The notes under the pieces: generated by a model
Database searches by the model: none
Told to the model about the DNA's origin: nothing
What the model saw: only the letters and a program-made list of their open reading frames with translations
Shown here: positions 1-9,245 of the stretch, piece by piece
Position numbering within the stretch: position 1 is the stretch's first letter
How the letters are laid out: each line of letters begins with the position of its first letter
DNA from: JBGZFC01 sp041846575
GTDB taxonomy: Bacteria > Bacteroidota > Bacteroidia > Bacteroidales > Dysgonomonadaceae
DNA: 64,000 nt
Assembly: GCA_041846575.1 (NCBI GenBank)
Contig: JBGZFC010000100.1
Location: 1 to 64,000 of the forward strand
Direction of reading: 5' to 3'
Program-made: the position numbers and the translations under genes

Positions 1-224
1 ACAAGAGCCAAGACTTAAGACGTTTTTATAATATTTCCTGCAAAAGCTAACAGCCGAAAGAATAGATTTCTCACTTCGTTCGAAATGACAGGGAGTCGTT
101 TATGATTTGGGTGCGTTACTAACAGCTAAAAGCCAAGAGTTTATAAAATAGATTTTTCGCTTCGTTCAGAATTCGCAGAATCGCCCTTAGGCAATGACAA
201 AAACGGACGAATGTTGGGATTTTG
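1..224 (+). repeat. Interspersed repeat, copy 1 (left end outside the window)
   Basis: This is the first of three copies of a family of about 310 bp; the others are at 17592-17903 and, inverted, at 29582-29891. Shared landmarks in order are ACAAGAGCCAAGACTTAAGA, a tract with TTCCTGCAAAAGCTAACAGC, the phrase TTCTCACTTCGTTCGAAATG, then CAGAATTCGCAGAATCGCCC and a right edge near TTGGGATTTTGA. The first 100 bases are almost identical to copy 2. The copy enters from before base 1, so its left part is missing. It lacks the terminal GACAGCCCC seen in the other two. It encodes nothing convincing. Confidence 0.85.
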
Positions 225-331
225 ACTACGTCTATTTTCAATTCGAGCCTTCTTTCCCAAATAATTTTTGAAATCGTTTACTCGAAATCATTTCAAAGTA
301 AAATGAGAATGTTTATCGGACAGCAATAATA

Positions 332-371
332 AAAAAATAAGTGGTTGAACATTTGTTCAACCACTTATTTA
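332..371 (-). terminator. Rho-independent terminator of the SusC/SusD operon
   Basis: A perfect 17-bp inverted repeat (336-352 and 355-371) with a 2-base loop lies 48 bases beyond the susD stop. Read on the minus strand it is followed by a run of seven U residues. It is one of the cleanest terminators in the window and closes the SusC/SusD transcript. Confidence 0.9.
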
Positions 372-418
372 TATGAAAGGAATCTATAGTTCCCTTTTCA
401 AATAGAATTATTTTCTAA

Positions 419-2275
419 TTAGGGTTTATCCCACCAAATACGTCCTTCTGTACGATCTACACCACTTCCATAGTTGGGGTCAGCCATTAGATCTTCAACG
501 GCTTTATGGTAATTGTCGATATTTCCTTGATTGGGGGTGGGCAATACACCTCGTCTTGGGATAAGCAACTCATCATTACTGCTTCTTAGCTCTTCAAAAT
601 ATACAACTCCGTCGTATGGTGTGGGTTGTTCGCTAAATGCAGGTAATCCTGTGCGTTTCCATGTAGCCCATGCTTCTTCCGGTCGCATAAACAGATTAAC
701 CCATTGTTGAGAAATAATTTTCTCTAATGTAACTGTACTGAATTCCGGTTTTGCAAGATATTCATCTATAGCTGCAGAAGTGATAGGATTGTAGTTGTCG
801 CTCTTATTATTCATTGCTGAAGGAACTCCCATTTTTTCAGCCCAAGTTTGGTATTGCTCCATAGATGCACGTATTCCGTCACGGAACCATTGCAATGCGT
901 CTTTTCCTCCCATTTGACCGCCCTCTTTAAAGGCAATTTCAGCCATCATAAAACAAACTTCAGGATAGGTAATTAATGGGGTAAAAAGTGATATAGAGTT
1001 TTGAGGAATATCGTATAAGTCTTGATCTTCTTTGTCTCTAATACCTAATGTGTTGCTTACCTTTCCACCATTTTTAACATAGAAACGGCTCTCTATTTGT
1101 GAGTTGCATCTTATCTGCATGATTTTGTTGTTGCCATTGTCATCAACATATCTGATATCGGCGTAGGCATTTCTTGACCATGAACTGGTTGAACTGTCCG
1201 GATTTGCGGAAGGACCGGCATATCTGTCTGTCCATTGAGGAAAGTCTGTTAAATAATCGGGATAATGTTTTTTTAGTAATTCAAAAAATTCATCATTCGT
1301 TTTATTGTTATTTCCGGGTCCAAATCCGTTTCTTCTAACCAGAATAGGCAGACGTGGGTCGTCGTATTCTTTCAAGAAGTTAATCAAAGTGCGCGAAGCA
1401 ACATACTTGTCGGTAAGAGCTTGCATATCGTCGGTATTGTTGTTGTGATCAATAGAATGATGATATACTGCCGATTCCGAATTATTTGAGATAATACCTC
1501 CCGGATGAGCCAACGCATCGGCAACTACCGAAAGATAAAAATCTTTATCAGCTTTTTCGAGGCGTTGAGCCATTTTTATACGAAGAGTATTTGCGAATTT
1601 TATCCATTTAGCTACATCTCCTTTATAGAAAAAGTCGTTTAACCCTAATTTGTATTGGCTATCGGATGAGTTGTGTAGAATATTGATATTTTCTTTTATT
1701 GTTTCATCTAATACTTTGTACATGGGTTTTCCGTTCAAATCTTTTTGGTACAAGTCATATCTTGGAGTCCATAACGGTTCGCTTGCACCGCCAAGAATAC
1801 TCAAACCTTCGTTATAAGGCATTGCTCCTATTACGTCAAGGGTTAACCAAGCTTCGTACGATTGCAAAATTTTTGAAATTGCGGCAACGTCTTGAAAACG
1901 CTCCTTTTCCGGATGTTTGTCAATTACCTCATCAACCAAATACTGTAATTTTTGACCGATACGTGTAAAGTAATCATTGTAATAAGGGGTGTAAATTTCG
2001 GGGCGAGAGGTAGAATTTACGTTTACATAAGTTCCTTCGGAAGGACCGTTGGATGCAACGATGTATTGCATAATTCTCATTACACCGCTATACTTATTGG
2101 TTAAATGATGTCTTTGTGAATTATTCCAATTGGCGGTAGCATCGGTAAAAACGCTTCTTGGGTCAGCTTCACCCAGAAACTCATCGTTGGTGTTTATGTT
2201 TTGAAAGTCTTCTAAACAACCTGTGAATATAAAGAGTGTTAAAACTCCTATAATTATATATTTAAACTTTTTCAT
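419..2275 (-). CDS. SusD/RagB-family outer-membrane lipoprotein
   Basis: This is a surface lipoprotein that would act as the lid over the SusC-like transporter encoded just upstream and deliver a bound nutrient to it. A lipoprotein signal ends in the lipobox FTGC with Cys20. The rest is a 618-residue SusD-like chain rich in Trp, Tyr and Asn, resembling the SusD-like_2 branch (recalled family resemblance). It starts 13 bases after the SusC stop, so the two are co-transcribed, and a strong terminator follows. No glycosidase, peptidase or sigma/anti-sigma pair lies beside it, so the substrate cannot be inferred; both glycans and peptides are possible. Confidence 0.93.
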   Translation of the reverse strand: MKKFKYIIIGVLTLFIFTGCLEDFQNINTNDEFLGEADPRSVFTDATANWNNSQRHHLTNKYSGVMRIMQYIVASNGPSEGTYVNVNSTSRPEIYTPYYNDYFTRIGQKLQYLVDEVIDKHPEKERFQDVAAISKILQSYEAWLTLDVIGAMPYNEGLSILGGASEPLWTPRYDLYQKDLNGKPMYKVLDETIKENINILHNSSDSQYKLGLNDFFYKGDVAKWIKFANTLRIKMAQRLEKADKDFYLSVVADALAHPGGIISNNSESAVYHHSIDHNNNTDDMQALTDKYVASRTLINFLKEYDDPRLPILVRRNGFGPGNNNKTNDEFFELLKKHYPDYLTDFPQWTDRYAGPSANPDSSTSSWSRNAYADIRYVDDNGNNKIMQIRCNSQIESRFYVKNGGKVSNTLGIRDKEDQDLYDIPQNSISLFTPLITYPEVCFMMAEIAFKEGGQMGGKDALQWFRDGIRASMEQYQTWAEKMGVPSAMNNKSDNYNPITSAAIDEYLAKPEFSTVTLEKIISQQWVNLFMRPEEAWATWKRTGLPAFSEQPTPYDGVVYFEELRSSNDELLIPRRGVLPTPNQGNIDNYHKAVEDLMADPNYGSGVDRTEGRIWWDKP

Positions 2276-2288
2276 AATTCTGTTTTTT

Positions 2289-5200
2289 TTAAAATCTCAA
2301 TGTAAAATTAACGGCATAGGTGCGTGCGAATGGTACAGCGCCAATATCCATTGGTTTTAGAGGATTGTTGCTCGAAATAGATGCGGGGTTCATTTCATCG
2401 GTAAGTTTATTGATGATGTAACCCAAGTTACGTGCAGTTAAACCTATTCTAAAATAGTTAAGTCCAATCTTATTTAATAATTTTTCGGGTATGCGATAGC
2501 CGACGGTTACTTCGCGAAGAGCAAACCATGTATTGTCCTGAATACCCAATTCGGCGGGCATACCCCATCCATAGTTGTAAAAATAGTAAGCGCTTGCAGG
2601 CATCGGACGAATTCCTAATTCCAATGCTTCTGCATAAGTCAAACCTCCAACCTCTATTCTTTTGGTGGGGTCGCTTGCTAACGGTGCAGTAGCTCCCTCG
2701 TCAAATACGGCGTCCAATGGATATACGTCGTAAACCGTTTCTCCATTGTAGTTTACTCTTGCCCAACCTCCATTATCTTGGTCGCGACCATATAGTGTAG
2801 ATTCCAATGTTCCCATCGGGGCGGCATATTTGTAGGTGTTTGAGAAGAAATTTCCACCCACGCGTCCGTCAATCATTGCGTAGAAGTCGAAATCTTTGTA
2901 AGAGAAAGAAGTGTTTAAGCTCAGTAAAAAGTCAGCTTCTACTTTTCCAAGTTTAACTCTATCTTTAATACCTTTGTCATAATTGGTTACATATCCGTAA
3001 ACAGGTACGCTGTTCGGATTTCCCGCAGCACCGGAATAATTGATAACCGGTTTGCCGTTTCTTGGGTCATTAGGATCGTCTTCATTGTTAAAGTAATAGA
3101 TTGCCGCACCATAAGGATTATCGTATGGTGTTGTTATTACTCCAAATTCTCCTCCTTCGTAAGCCCAAATTTCAGGACCGCCGTCGTATTGTCCCATAAG
3201 ATTCCACTCTTTTACGTTTTCGTGCAGTTTAATAATTTTTCCGCGGTTCAATGAGAAGTTTGTACCAATAGTCCATCTAAAATCAGCCGTGCGAATCGGA
3301 GTGCCTTCCAAAGATATTTCAACTCCTTGGTTTTGAATGTTTCCGGCATTTATAAGTCGTCTACTCGCTCCGGTTTCCATGACTGTTTGCACTTCAAGAA
3401 TTTGATTTGCTGTATTGGTTTTGTAATAGGCGAAGTCAAGATTAAGTCTTTCGTTGAAGAATCTTAAGTCGGTTCCTAATTCCAATGATGTCTGAATTTC
3501 GGGCTTTAAGTCTCTGTTCCAATATGTGCCAAGGTTGGGTGGTGCTACAATAACATTTGTCCCATCAGGATCGTATTGTGCACTTTGTTCGAAAACTCCA
3601 AAACCTTTACTTGTGGCATAAGGTAGTGTTCCCATCCCTACGCGAGAAATAGATGCTCTTACTTTACCAAAAGAGAACCAAGATGGCATTTTGAATGATT
3701 CTGTGAATACCCATGATAAGTTTGATGATGGATAAAATACGGTGTAGTTATTTCCGGCATTTTTCATATATTTCGGATAAGCAAGTGTTGAAAGCCAGTC
3801 GTTACGTCCTGTAAGTTCAAGATATATCTGTTCTCTCCAAGCTAAGTTTAATATGGCGGAAACACCTAAGGCTTGCTCGTTTATTGAAGTATATTTGTAC
3901 TCCGGCTCTATTTTTCCGACAGAGTTTGAAAATGCGAATACTCCGGGTATTAATAATCCGTCTTTTGTCTCTTTTTTCCATTCATGAGTTGCTGTATTTC
4001 CGTACATTTCAGCTGCAAGTATAGCATCGATAACAAACTCTTCGTTTCCGATATTTAGCTTATTGTTCATAGATTGAAGCATTCCTAAGAAGTTGTATTT
4101 ACCTTCGATTTTTCCTGCTCTGCCATATTTTCCCGAACCTGTAGGTCCGTAGTTTTCTCCCGGACCATACTCTTTAGTAAGAGATGATATACCGTAATAG
4201 TTGTAGTTTGCTTTGATGCTTGCAACTAATCTTGGATGAATTTTGGCATTCAGAGTTAATGAACTTAGCATGGAGTTTTCTGCACGTTGATATAGGTTCA
4301 TATCTCTTCCGTGCAAATATCCGGCTAATGTACTCCATGGCGTTTCATTTTCTACCGCATGTGTAACCGGGTCGCGATACATACTGATATATGATGCCAT
4401 ATCAAAGTTTCGAGGAGTGTAATATGTACTTATCATACCAAGGTTTCCTCCCCAGTTCCATCCTCCCTGATTTGCTCCGTTTTGTGCGCGAGAAGACGCG
4501 TAGTTAATACCGGCTTCAACCGAGAATACTTTGTTTAAATCGGTTAGTCCTTTAAATGCGATAGAGTGGCGATCGAATTTGTTTCTTTTGAAAACACCAT
4601 TGTTGTCCGTATATGAGTATGATACGCGGAAAGAAGAGTTTTCGCCTCCGCCATTAATGGCAATGTTTGAAGTACTGTTTAGACCTGCTTGATATAATGA
4701 TTTCCAATTGTCGGGCTGAGGCGAAAATGGTGTTGCAACTCCACCGTTTGGCAGATATTGGTTAACCAAAGAGCCATCCATTTTGGGACCGAAGCTGACT
4801 GCTGTCTTTTGTAGTGAGCCGTCGGCTAAGAATCCGCCTTCAAATCCGTTATTTGGAGAGCCTGCTCCATAAACGTTTTGTAATGCAATTGGAGATTTAT
4901 AAATATCGGTGGTTTCCAATATTTGAGAAAATTCTACACCTAATCCTCTTTTGCCATATTTACCTCCTTTTGAAACAATAACAACAGCACCGTTTGCTCC
5001 GCGTGAGCCGTACAATGTTGTTGCGGCAGCACCTTTTAATACGGTAATGCTTTCGTAATCGGCAGGGTTTAAGTTTTTCAATTGAGATCCCCAATCTGTT
5101 CCGTCTAATTCTCCTCGTAGTGGTTCGGTTATAATCATTCCGTCAATAACGAAAATGGGAGAGTTGTTTTTGTCGATAGACTTAGCTCCGCGAATTGTGA

Positions 5201-5726
5201 TTGAAGAGCTTGATGTGATACCGGATGCTCCTGTTGCATTAATCGAGAGACCGGCAACCTTTCCTTGCAGAGCAGTAACGGGGTTGATTACGTTGATACG
5301 CTCAATTTCGGTAGTAGATACGTTTGTTGTTGCATAACCCACCGAACGAGCTTGCTTAGTTATACCCAGTGCGGTAACAACTACTTCGCCAAGTAGCTCA
5401 CTGTCTTCTTCCATGATTACATTAATAGTTTTGCGACCATTTACAGCTATAACCTGAGTTTTCATACCCATGTAGCTGAATACCAGATTGGCATTGCTTT
5501 TTACATTGGGCAATGTGTAGTTTCCGTCAATGTCTGTAACGGTTCCCTGACTTTCATTACCTTGAACAATAACGGTCGCTCCGATAATTGGCTCATTTTT
5601 GCCTAAAGTAACTGTTCCTCGAACCGTAATGGTCTGTGCCAATAAGGGAAATGCAAATGCACTGAGAAGTAGTAGTGCACCAATGGCTTTTACCCTTAGC
5701 CTAGTAGAAGTTTTACTCTCTTTCAT
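2289..5726 (-). CDS. SusC/RagA-family TonB-linked outer-membrane transporter
   Basis: This TonB-dependent barrel imports a large nutrient together with the SusD-like partner downstream. A signal peptide (about residues 1-30, ending near LLAQ) is followed by a carboxypeptidase-D regulatory-like domain (about 34-115), a TonB-box-like GEVVVTALGI, the plug domain (about 120-250, including the family phrases VIDGMI and YGSRGANGAVVIV) and a long beta-barrel ending in aromatic residues (FTLRF). The 1145-residue length is normal for the family. It is the first gene of a two-gene operon with a -7 box about 110 bases upstream. No N-terminal STN signalling domain is seen, so it is not an obvious trans-envelope signalling receptor. 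Confidence 0.96.
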   Translation of the reverse strand: MKESKTSTRLRVKAIGALLLLSAFAFPLLAQTITVRGTVTLGKNEPIIGATVIVQGNESQGTVTDIDGNYTLPNVKSNANLVFSYMGMKTQVIAVNGRKTINVIMEEDSELLGEVVVTALGITKQARSVGYATTNVSTTEIERINVINPVTALQGKVAGLSINATGASGITSSSSITIRGAKSIDKNNSPIFVIDGMIITEPLRGELDGTDWGSQLKNLNPADYESITVLKGAAATTLYGSRGANGAVVIVSKGGKYGKRGLGVEFSQILETTDIYKSPIALQNVYGAGSPNNGFEGGFLADGSLQKTAVSFGPKMDGSLVNQYLPNGGVATPFSPQPDNWKSLYQAGLNSTSNIAINGGGENSSFRVSYSYTDNNGVFKRNKFDRHSIAFKGLTDLNKVFSVEAGINYASSRAQNGANQGGWNWGGNLGMISTYYTPRNFDMASYISMYRDPVTHAVENETPWSTLAGYLHGRDMNLYQRAENSMLSSLTLNAKIHPRLVASIKANYNYYGISSLTKEYGPGENYGPTGSGKYGRAGKIEGKYNFLGMLQSMNNKLNIGNEEFVIDAILAAEMYGNTATHEWKKETKDGLLIPGVFAFSNSVGKIEPEYKYTSINEQALGVSAILNLAWREQIYLELTGRNDWLSTLAYPKYMKNAGNNYTVFYPSSNLSWVFTESFKMPSWFSFGKVRASISRVGMGTLPYATSKGFGVFEQSAQYDPDGTNVIVAPPNLGTYWNRDLKPEIQTSLELGTDLRFFNERLNLDFAYYKTNTANQILEVQTVMETGASRRLINAGNIQNQGVEISLEGTPIRTADFRWTIGTNFSLNRGKIIKLHENVKEWNLMGQYDGGPEIWAYEGGEFGVITTPYDNPYGAAIYYFNNEDDPNDPRNGKPVINYSGAAGNPNSVPVYGYVTNYDKGIKDRVKLGKVEADFLLSLNTSFSYKDFDFYAMIDGRVGGNFFSNTYKYAAPMGTLESTLYGRDQDNGGWARVNYNGETVYDVYPLDAVFDEGATAPLASDPTKRIEVGGLTYAEALELGIRPMPASAYYFYNYGWGMPAELGIQDNTWFALREVTVGYRIPEKLLNKIGLNYFRIGLTARNLGYIINKLTDEMNPASISSNNPLKPMDIGAVPFARTYAVNFTLRF

Positions 5727-5833
5727 TCTCTTTTTAATTTAAATTAGTATAAAATTTCTTATTTGATAATACAAAAAAATATAGCTTTAATGCTCTTTGG
5801 GAGCTTTCCTACATTTGCTTGGGGATATTTGTG

Positions 5834-5841
5834 CAAAGATA
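5834..5841 (-). promoter_or_regulatory. Predicted -7 box of the SusC/SusD operon
   Basis: TATCTTTG on the minus strand matches the Bacteroidetes TAnnTTTG consensus and would give a leader of about 100 bases before the SusC start. I see no good TTTG at the -33 distance. The rest of the 5727-6075 spacer is AT-rich and holds no other recognisable element. Confidence 0.5.
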
Positions 5842-6075
5842 TATATTTTTATGATTATAAGAAATAAATTAACAAAAAAATAAGCAGTTTTATGTCAAAT
5901 AGTGAAATAATTGATTATAATTGTTAAAAATCAATATTTTGTAAAAATTATTAGGTGCAAAAAAACGGTAGCTTCAAAAAGAGAAACCACCGCTTTTCTG
6001 TTATTATTGTTCTTTTTCTAAAGGAAGCTTTGTATGAATTATTAAAGGCTTTTATAAAATTCTCTCTATTTGCTA

Positions 6076-6471
6076 TTATTTTGAATCAGTTTCTAAGTCA
6101 ATTGAATATGTATTTGTGGTAATTATCTCTTTAAATATCGAATCTAAGTTGCTGAAATTTGAACTTTTATTGAAATCGTCAATTGATTGTTCTAAAATAT
6201 CATAATAAAATCTTGAAAAAACCTTTGCTTCAAAATCTTTAGGTTTTGATAGATTTACAAATTTATTGTCTTTGACCGCGATCGTTGAAAAAACGAAAGA
6301 CATTAATTCAGACTTCATTTTTAATTGTTCCGTAGTCAACTCACTATCTCTTTTACTACTTAGCTCCTTAAACTCTGCGTATGTGGATTCATACGTGTAT
6401 TTGGTCGAGACAGAACACTTTGACAATAAAAAACAAATACAAAGAAATGATATTTTAATTATTGTTTTCAT
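6076..6471 (-). CDS. Small putative lipoprotein of unknown function
   Basis: This is a 131-residue protein with a signal peptide ending in LLSKC (Cys19), so it is probably lipid-anchored in the envelope. The mature part is charged and predicted helical, rich in Lys, Glu, Ser and Asp. I recognise no domain. It sits at the edge of a stretch of decayed reading frames (6493-7097) between the SusC/SusD operon and trxB, which suggests an accessory spot. The ATG start is well placed because the signal peptide begins there. No function is proposed. Confidence 0.6.
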   Translation of the reverse strand: MKTIIKISFLCICFLLSKCSVSTKYTYESTYAEFKELSSKRDSELTTEQLKMKSELMSFVFSTIAVKDNKFVNLSKPKDFEAKVFSRFYYDILEQSIDDFNKSSNFSNLDSIFKEIITTNTYSIDLETDSK

Positions 6472-6492
6472 TTTTGATTATTGAAATTACTG

Positions 6493-6832
6493 CTATTTTT
6501 CAAAATCTTCCGTAATAAAGTTGGCTATGATTAGACATGTGCCTCCATTGCTACCGGATGTTTTAAAACCGCAATTTAAACTGTAATTTAAATAATCCGG
6601 GATTACATTGTTTATTATCCAAGTTCCGAAAGTACCTATCCCAGAAAAAGTCTTTGCCCCCACAAATACATTAAATAGTTGTATGAAGCCTACGGAGTTA
6701 CAATAAATAAATGTCAAGATTCCTCACATTTGAATTTACAAAGACGGATGTGTATCCCCAGCTGCCATCAATGGTGCTTATATGACCTATGATTTTTGGA
6801 GAAGGAATACTGCCATTTTTAATTAAATTCAT
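6493..6832 (-). pseudogene. Two overlapping fragments of an unrecognised gene
   Basis: A 44-codon frame (6832 to 6698, starting MNLIKNGSIPSP) runs into a second frame (about 6717 to 6493, containing FGTWIINNVIPDY and ending ITEDFEK). The first stops where the second begins and they are in different phases, so a frameshift near 6700-6717 would join them into one product of about 110 residues. The first frame also overlaps the end of the next fragment upstream. I recognise no family. These could equally be two tiny genes, but the absence of start signals and the decayed neighbour favour a pseudogene. Confidence 0.4.
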
Positions 6833-7097
6833 TTTTTGATTTTAATATTTCCTCATTGACCTTATCAACGTCAATTTTCATTATCAAAAAATCCACAGGA
6901 GATATGTTGTTGTTTGTTGCATCCTCCGATGTCATAAAAAAGTCATACTTATTGTTTTCTAACTTAAGATATTTATAACCAAAAATAAAAGCTTCTTCTT
7001 GACTGATATACAATTTTTCTTATGTTTTTTCTATATGTAAATCAATGCAACATGAAAATACTACTAATGTAAAAACATAAATAATTAATTTTCTTAT
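6819..7097 (-). pseudogene. Decayed lipoprotein gene with an in-frame stop and no normal start
   Basis: The open part (7013 to 6819) begins at a TTG and reads YISQEEAFIFGYKYLKLE onward. In the same frame upstream, after a TAA at 7022-7020, there is a convincing lipoprotein signal (RKLIIYVFTLVVFSCC) that begins at an ATA codon (7097-7095) where an ATG would be expected. So both the start codon and one internal codon appear damaged. The product would have been about 92 residues. No family is recognised. A living gene that starts at the TTG would lack the signal peptide. Confidence 0.45.
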
Positions 7098-7167
7098 TTT
7101 TATTTACTTTTTTGATTAATATAAAATGTTGATTTTGATTTTTTAGCATTCAATAAAAGTTAAAAAA

Positions 7168-8109
7168 CTACAATCCCTTCTCTATAATATATTTTTCGGC
7201 ATCCATTGCAGCCCTACAACCTGCTCCGGCGGCATTGATTGCCTGACGATAGTGCGGATCTGCTACGTCGCCTGCCGCGAATACCCCCTCTACATTGGTT
7301 TTGCATGTTGGATTATCAACTTTAATAAATCCGGCATTGTCAAGTTCGATAAAATCTTTGAAAATATCTGTGTTTGGAGTGTGACCTATAGCAAGGAAAA
7401 ATCCGTCAATTGCTATATCGACTTTTTCTTCGTCAGGTTCGCCCATTCGTTTAACTAAATGTGCTCCTTCTACTCCGTTTTGACCAAATAGTCCGAGCGT
7501 ATTGTGTTCGAAAAGGATTTCGATTTTCGGATTCGACATAACACGTTCTTGCATAACTTGCGAGGCTCTCAAAAACGATTTTCGGACAATCATATATACT
7601 TTTTTTGCTAATCCGGAAAGATAAGTGGCCTCCTCACAAGCAGTATCGCCTCCACCTACTACAGCAACTGTTCTGTTACGATAGAAAAACCCATCGCAAG
7701 TAGCACATGCCGACACTCCCTGTCCTGCATATTTTACTTCGTCAGGCAGTCCCAAATATTTAGCAGTAGCCCCTGTTGCAATAATCACGGTGTCGCTCTC
7801 TATTACTTTTTCGTTGTCGATAGTAACCTTGTGCGGATGTGACGAAAAATCAACCGATGTTACTCGTCCCGGGAAGATTTCAGTACCAAAGCGTAAAGCT
7901 TGTTTTTTAAGGTCTTCCATCATTTCAAATCCTGTAATACCTTGTGGATATCCGGGGAAGTTTTCTATTTCGGTAGTAGTTGTAAGTTGTCCTCCGGGTT
8001 GCATGCCCTCAAACAACATTGGTTCAAGATTAGCTCGTGAAGCGTAGATGGCTGCGGTATATCCTGCCGGTCCGGAGCCGATAATTAAACATTTTACTCT
8101 ATTTCTCAT
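7168..8109 (-). CDS. Thioredoxin-disulfide reductase
   Basis: This FAD- and NADPH-dependent cytosolic enzyme reduces thioredoxin. The FAD-binding motif GSGPAG is at residues 11-16, the redox-active CATC at 135-138 and the NADPH-binding GGGDTA at 152-157; the C-terminal FAD motif GVFAAGDV is present. At 313 residues it has the usual bacterial length. It appears monocistronic with its own back-to-back promoter region upstream. Related flavoproteins such as ferredoxin-NADP reductase-like enzymes lack this CxxC, so the call is firm. Confidence 0.97.
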   Translation of the reverse strand: MRNRVKCLIIGSGPAGYTAAIYASRANLEPMLFEGMQPGGQLTTTTEIENFPGYPQGITGFEMMEDLKKQALRFGTEIFPGRVTSVDFSSHPHKVTIDNEKVIESDTVIIATGATAKYLGLPDEVKYAGQGVSACATCDGFFYRNRTVAVVGGGDTACEEATYLSGLAKKVYMIVRKSFLRASQVMQERVMSNPKIEILFEHNTLGLFGQNGVEGAHLVKRMGEPDEEKVDIAIDGFFLAIGHTPNTDIFKDFIELDNAGFIKVDNPTCKTNVEGVFAAGDVADPHYRQAINAAGAGCRAAMDAEKYIIEKGL

Positions 8110-8153
8110 ATCTGTTTTTTTTATTTGCTCTGTCTTAGATGAATTTTTTATGA

Positions 8154-8188
8154 TTTACAAAGATATAATTATTCTTTATCTTTGTAAA
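8154..8188. promoter_or_regulatory. Back-to-back -7 boxes forming a 12-bp inverted repeat
   Basis: TTTACAAAGATA (8154-8165) and TATCTTTGTAAA (8177-8188) are perfect reverse complements separated by 11 bases. Each arm contains TATCTTTG, one facing trxB on the minus strand (8158-8165) and one facing right on the plus strand (8177-8184). The leftward box gives trxB a leader of about 45 bases. The rightward box has no plausible gene ahead of it. The symmetry could also be an operator overlapping the trxB promoter. Confidence 0.5.
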
Positions 8189-8494
8189 ATATTATTGTAT
8201 TTTTCTATCGGCGGTAAATGGAAAGAATAAGTTCGTTTTTTGAATACCGATTTGTGATATTGTTGGCTGGCGGGCGGTGCGGAATACGGTGGCTTTGCAT
8301 TCGTCAAGACGCAAGATTTTTGATTTGCGATTTTGTTTATGAATGTCCGCAGTCGTGGGTGAACGTATCGACTTTATTTCTTCTATACACAATGCTGATT
8401 GGTGACTGCAATGTGTTTTCTCCATGCCTCCATGTCTCCAATTCGTAAAGTTGCCCCCTTGTTCTTCAATCTGAAGTCATCATAATGTGCTCAA
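8185..8494 (+). other. Gene-free stretch behind a rightward promoter; possible small RNA
   Basis: After the rightward -7 box there are about 300 bases with no believable protein; the open frames here lack start signals and family resemblance. The part from 8258 to 8360 is visibly richer in G and C than its flanks (for example GGCTGGCGGGCGGTGCGG). I do not recognise tmRNA, 6S, SRP or RNase P features. An untranslated RNA or a decayed gene are both possible. Confidence 0.2.
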
Positions 8495-9139
8495 TTATCT
8501 TAAGTCGATAATTTCCATTTTTTTGTTCGCATTTTTATTGAATGTAAATTCCGAATCGGCAAATTTGTTGTTGGCGTTATAGTTGGTGATATCCAATTTG
8601 TTGGTTACGCCGTTTTTTAGTTTCAGGATTACTTGTAAGACAGTATTGCTTCTTTTTTCGATAGCAACCTGTACCGTAACAAACTCTTTATTGCTCTTTG
8701 CCGGAATTAGTTCAATAACGTAGGTGCTCTTGCCATTTATGGTTTTTGAAATTGGTTTTTTGAGGGTGTATCCTTTTTGATACATTCCCAGCAGAGATAA
8801 CGGGCTTATTGTCGCAATCTCTTCATCTGTAGGATTTGTAATATTTACCTCGTTGGCATCTTTCAGCAGTACCCACTGAGTTTTTCCGTTAAACCAAATA
8901 TCTGTTGAGGAGGTACTTATTTTAAACTTATCTCCTTTTATTAAGGCGGTACCCGATTCGGGTTTGTATGCCGAGCCATTTTTGTCGGTAACGTATAACT
9001 TAAAAGATATTTTTATACCATCCGAAGCTTTGTATGTATTATACGCTCTGTCTAAAATTGTTTTTGATTCTGAACTCCCTTGCGCAAACGATGCGAGAGT
9101 GATAAATAGCGTTACAGCAATAAATAGTAATCGTCTCAT
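8495..9139 (-). CDS. LolA-like outer-membrane lipoprotein carrier protein
   Basis: This is a periplasmic carrier of the LolA/LolB fold that would escort lipoproteins from the inner to the outer membrane. A signal peptide (residues 1-19, cut near SFAQ) precedes about 195 residues of beta-rich sequence. The LolA-like phrase ILDRAYNTYKASDGIKISF is near the N-terminus, and there is a mid-protein ISPLSLLG segment. Length fits the family. It lies downstream of ftsK in the same direction with a 106-base gap, so it may be transcribed with it. Sequence identity across LolA-like proteins is low, so the role is inferred from fold family and signal peptide. Confidence 0.82.
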   Translation of the reverse strand: MRRLLFIAVTLFITLASFAQGSSESKTILDRAYNTYKASDGIKISFKLYVTDKNGSAYKPESGTALIKGDKFKISTSSTDIWFNGKTQWVLLKDANEVNITNPTDEEIATISPLSLLGMYQKGYTLKKPISKTINGKSTYVIELIPAKSNKEFVTVQVAIEKRSNTVLQVILKLKNGVTNKLDITNYNANNKFADSEFTFNKNANKKMEIIDLR

Positions 9140-9245
9140 AATATTCTGTTTTTTTGTTTATTTTGGACGAATCTTTTTGTTGAAAGTTTAATTAAAAAAA
9201 TAGAAGTCTGTTTTTATGCGTTATAATATACAGATAAATTTTATA

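Noticed and set aside
8218..8448. Open frames on both strands of the trxB-lolA spacer
   Set aside because: No ribosome-site context, no family resemblance and no signal peptide; more likely non-coding.
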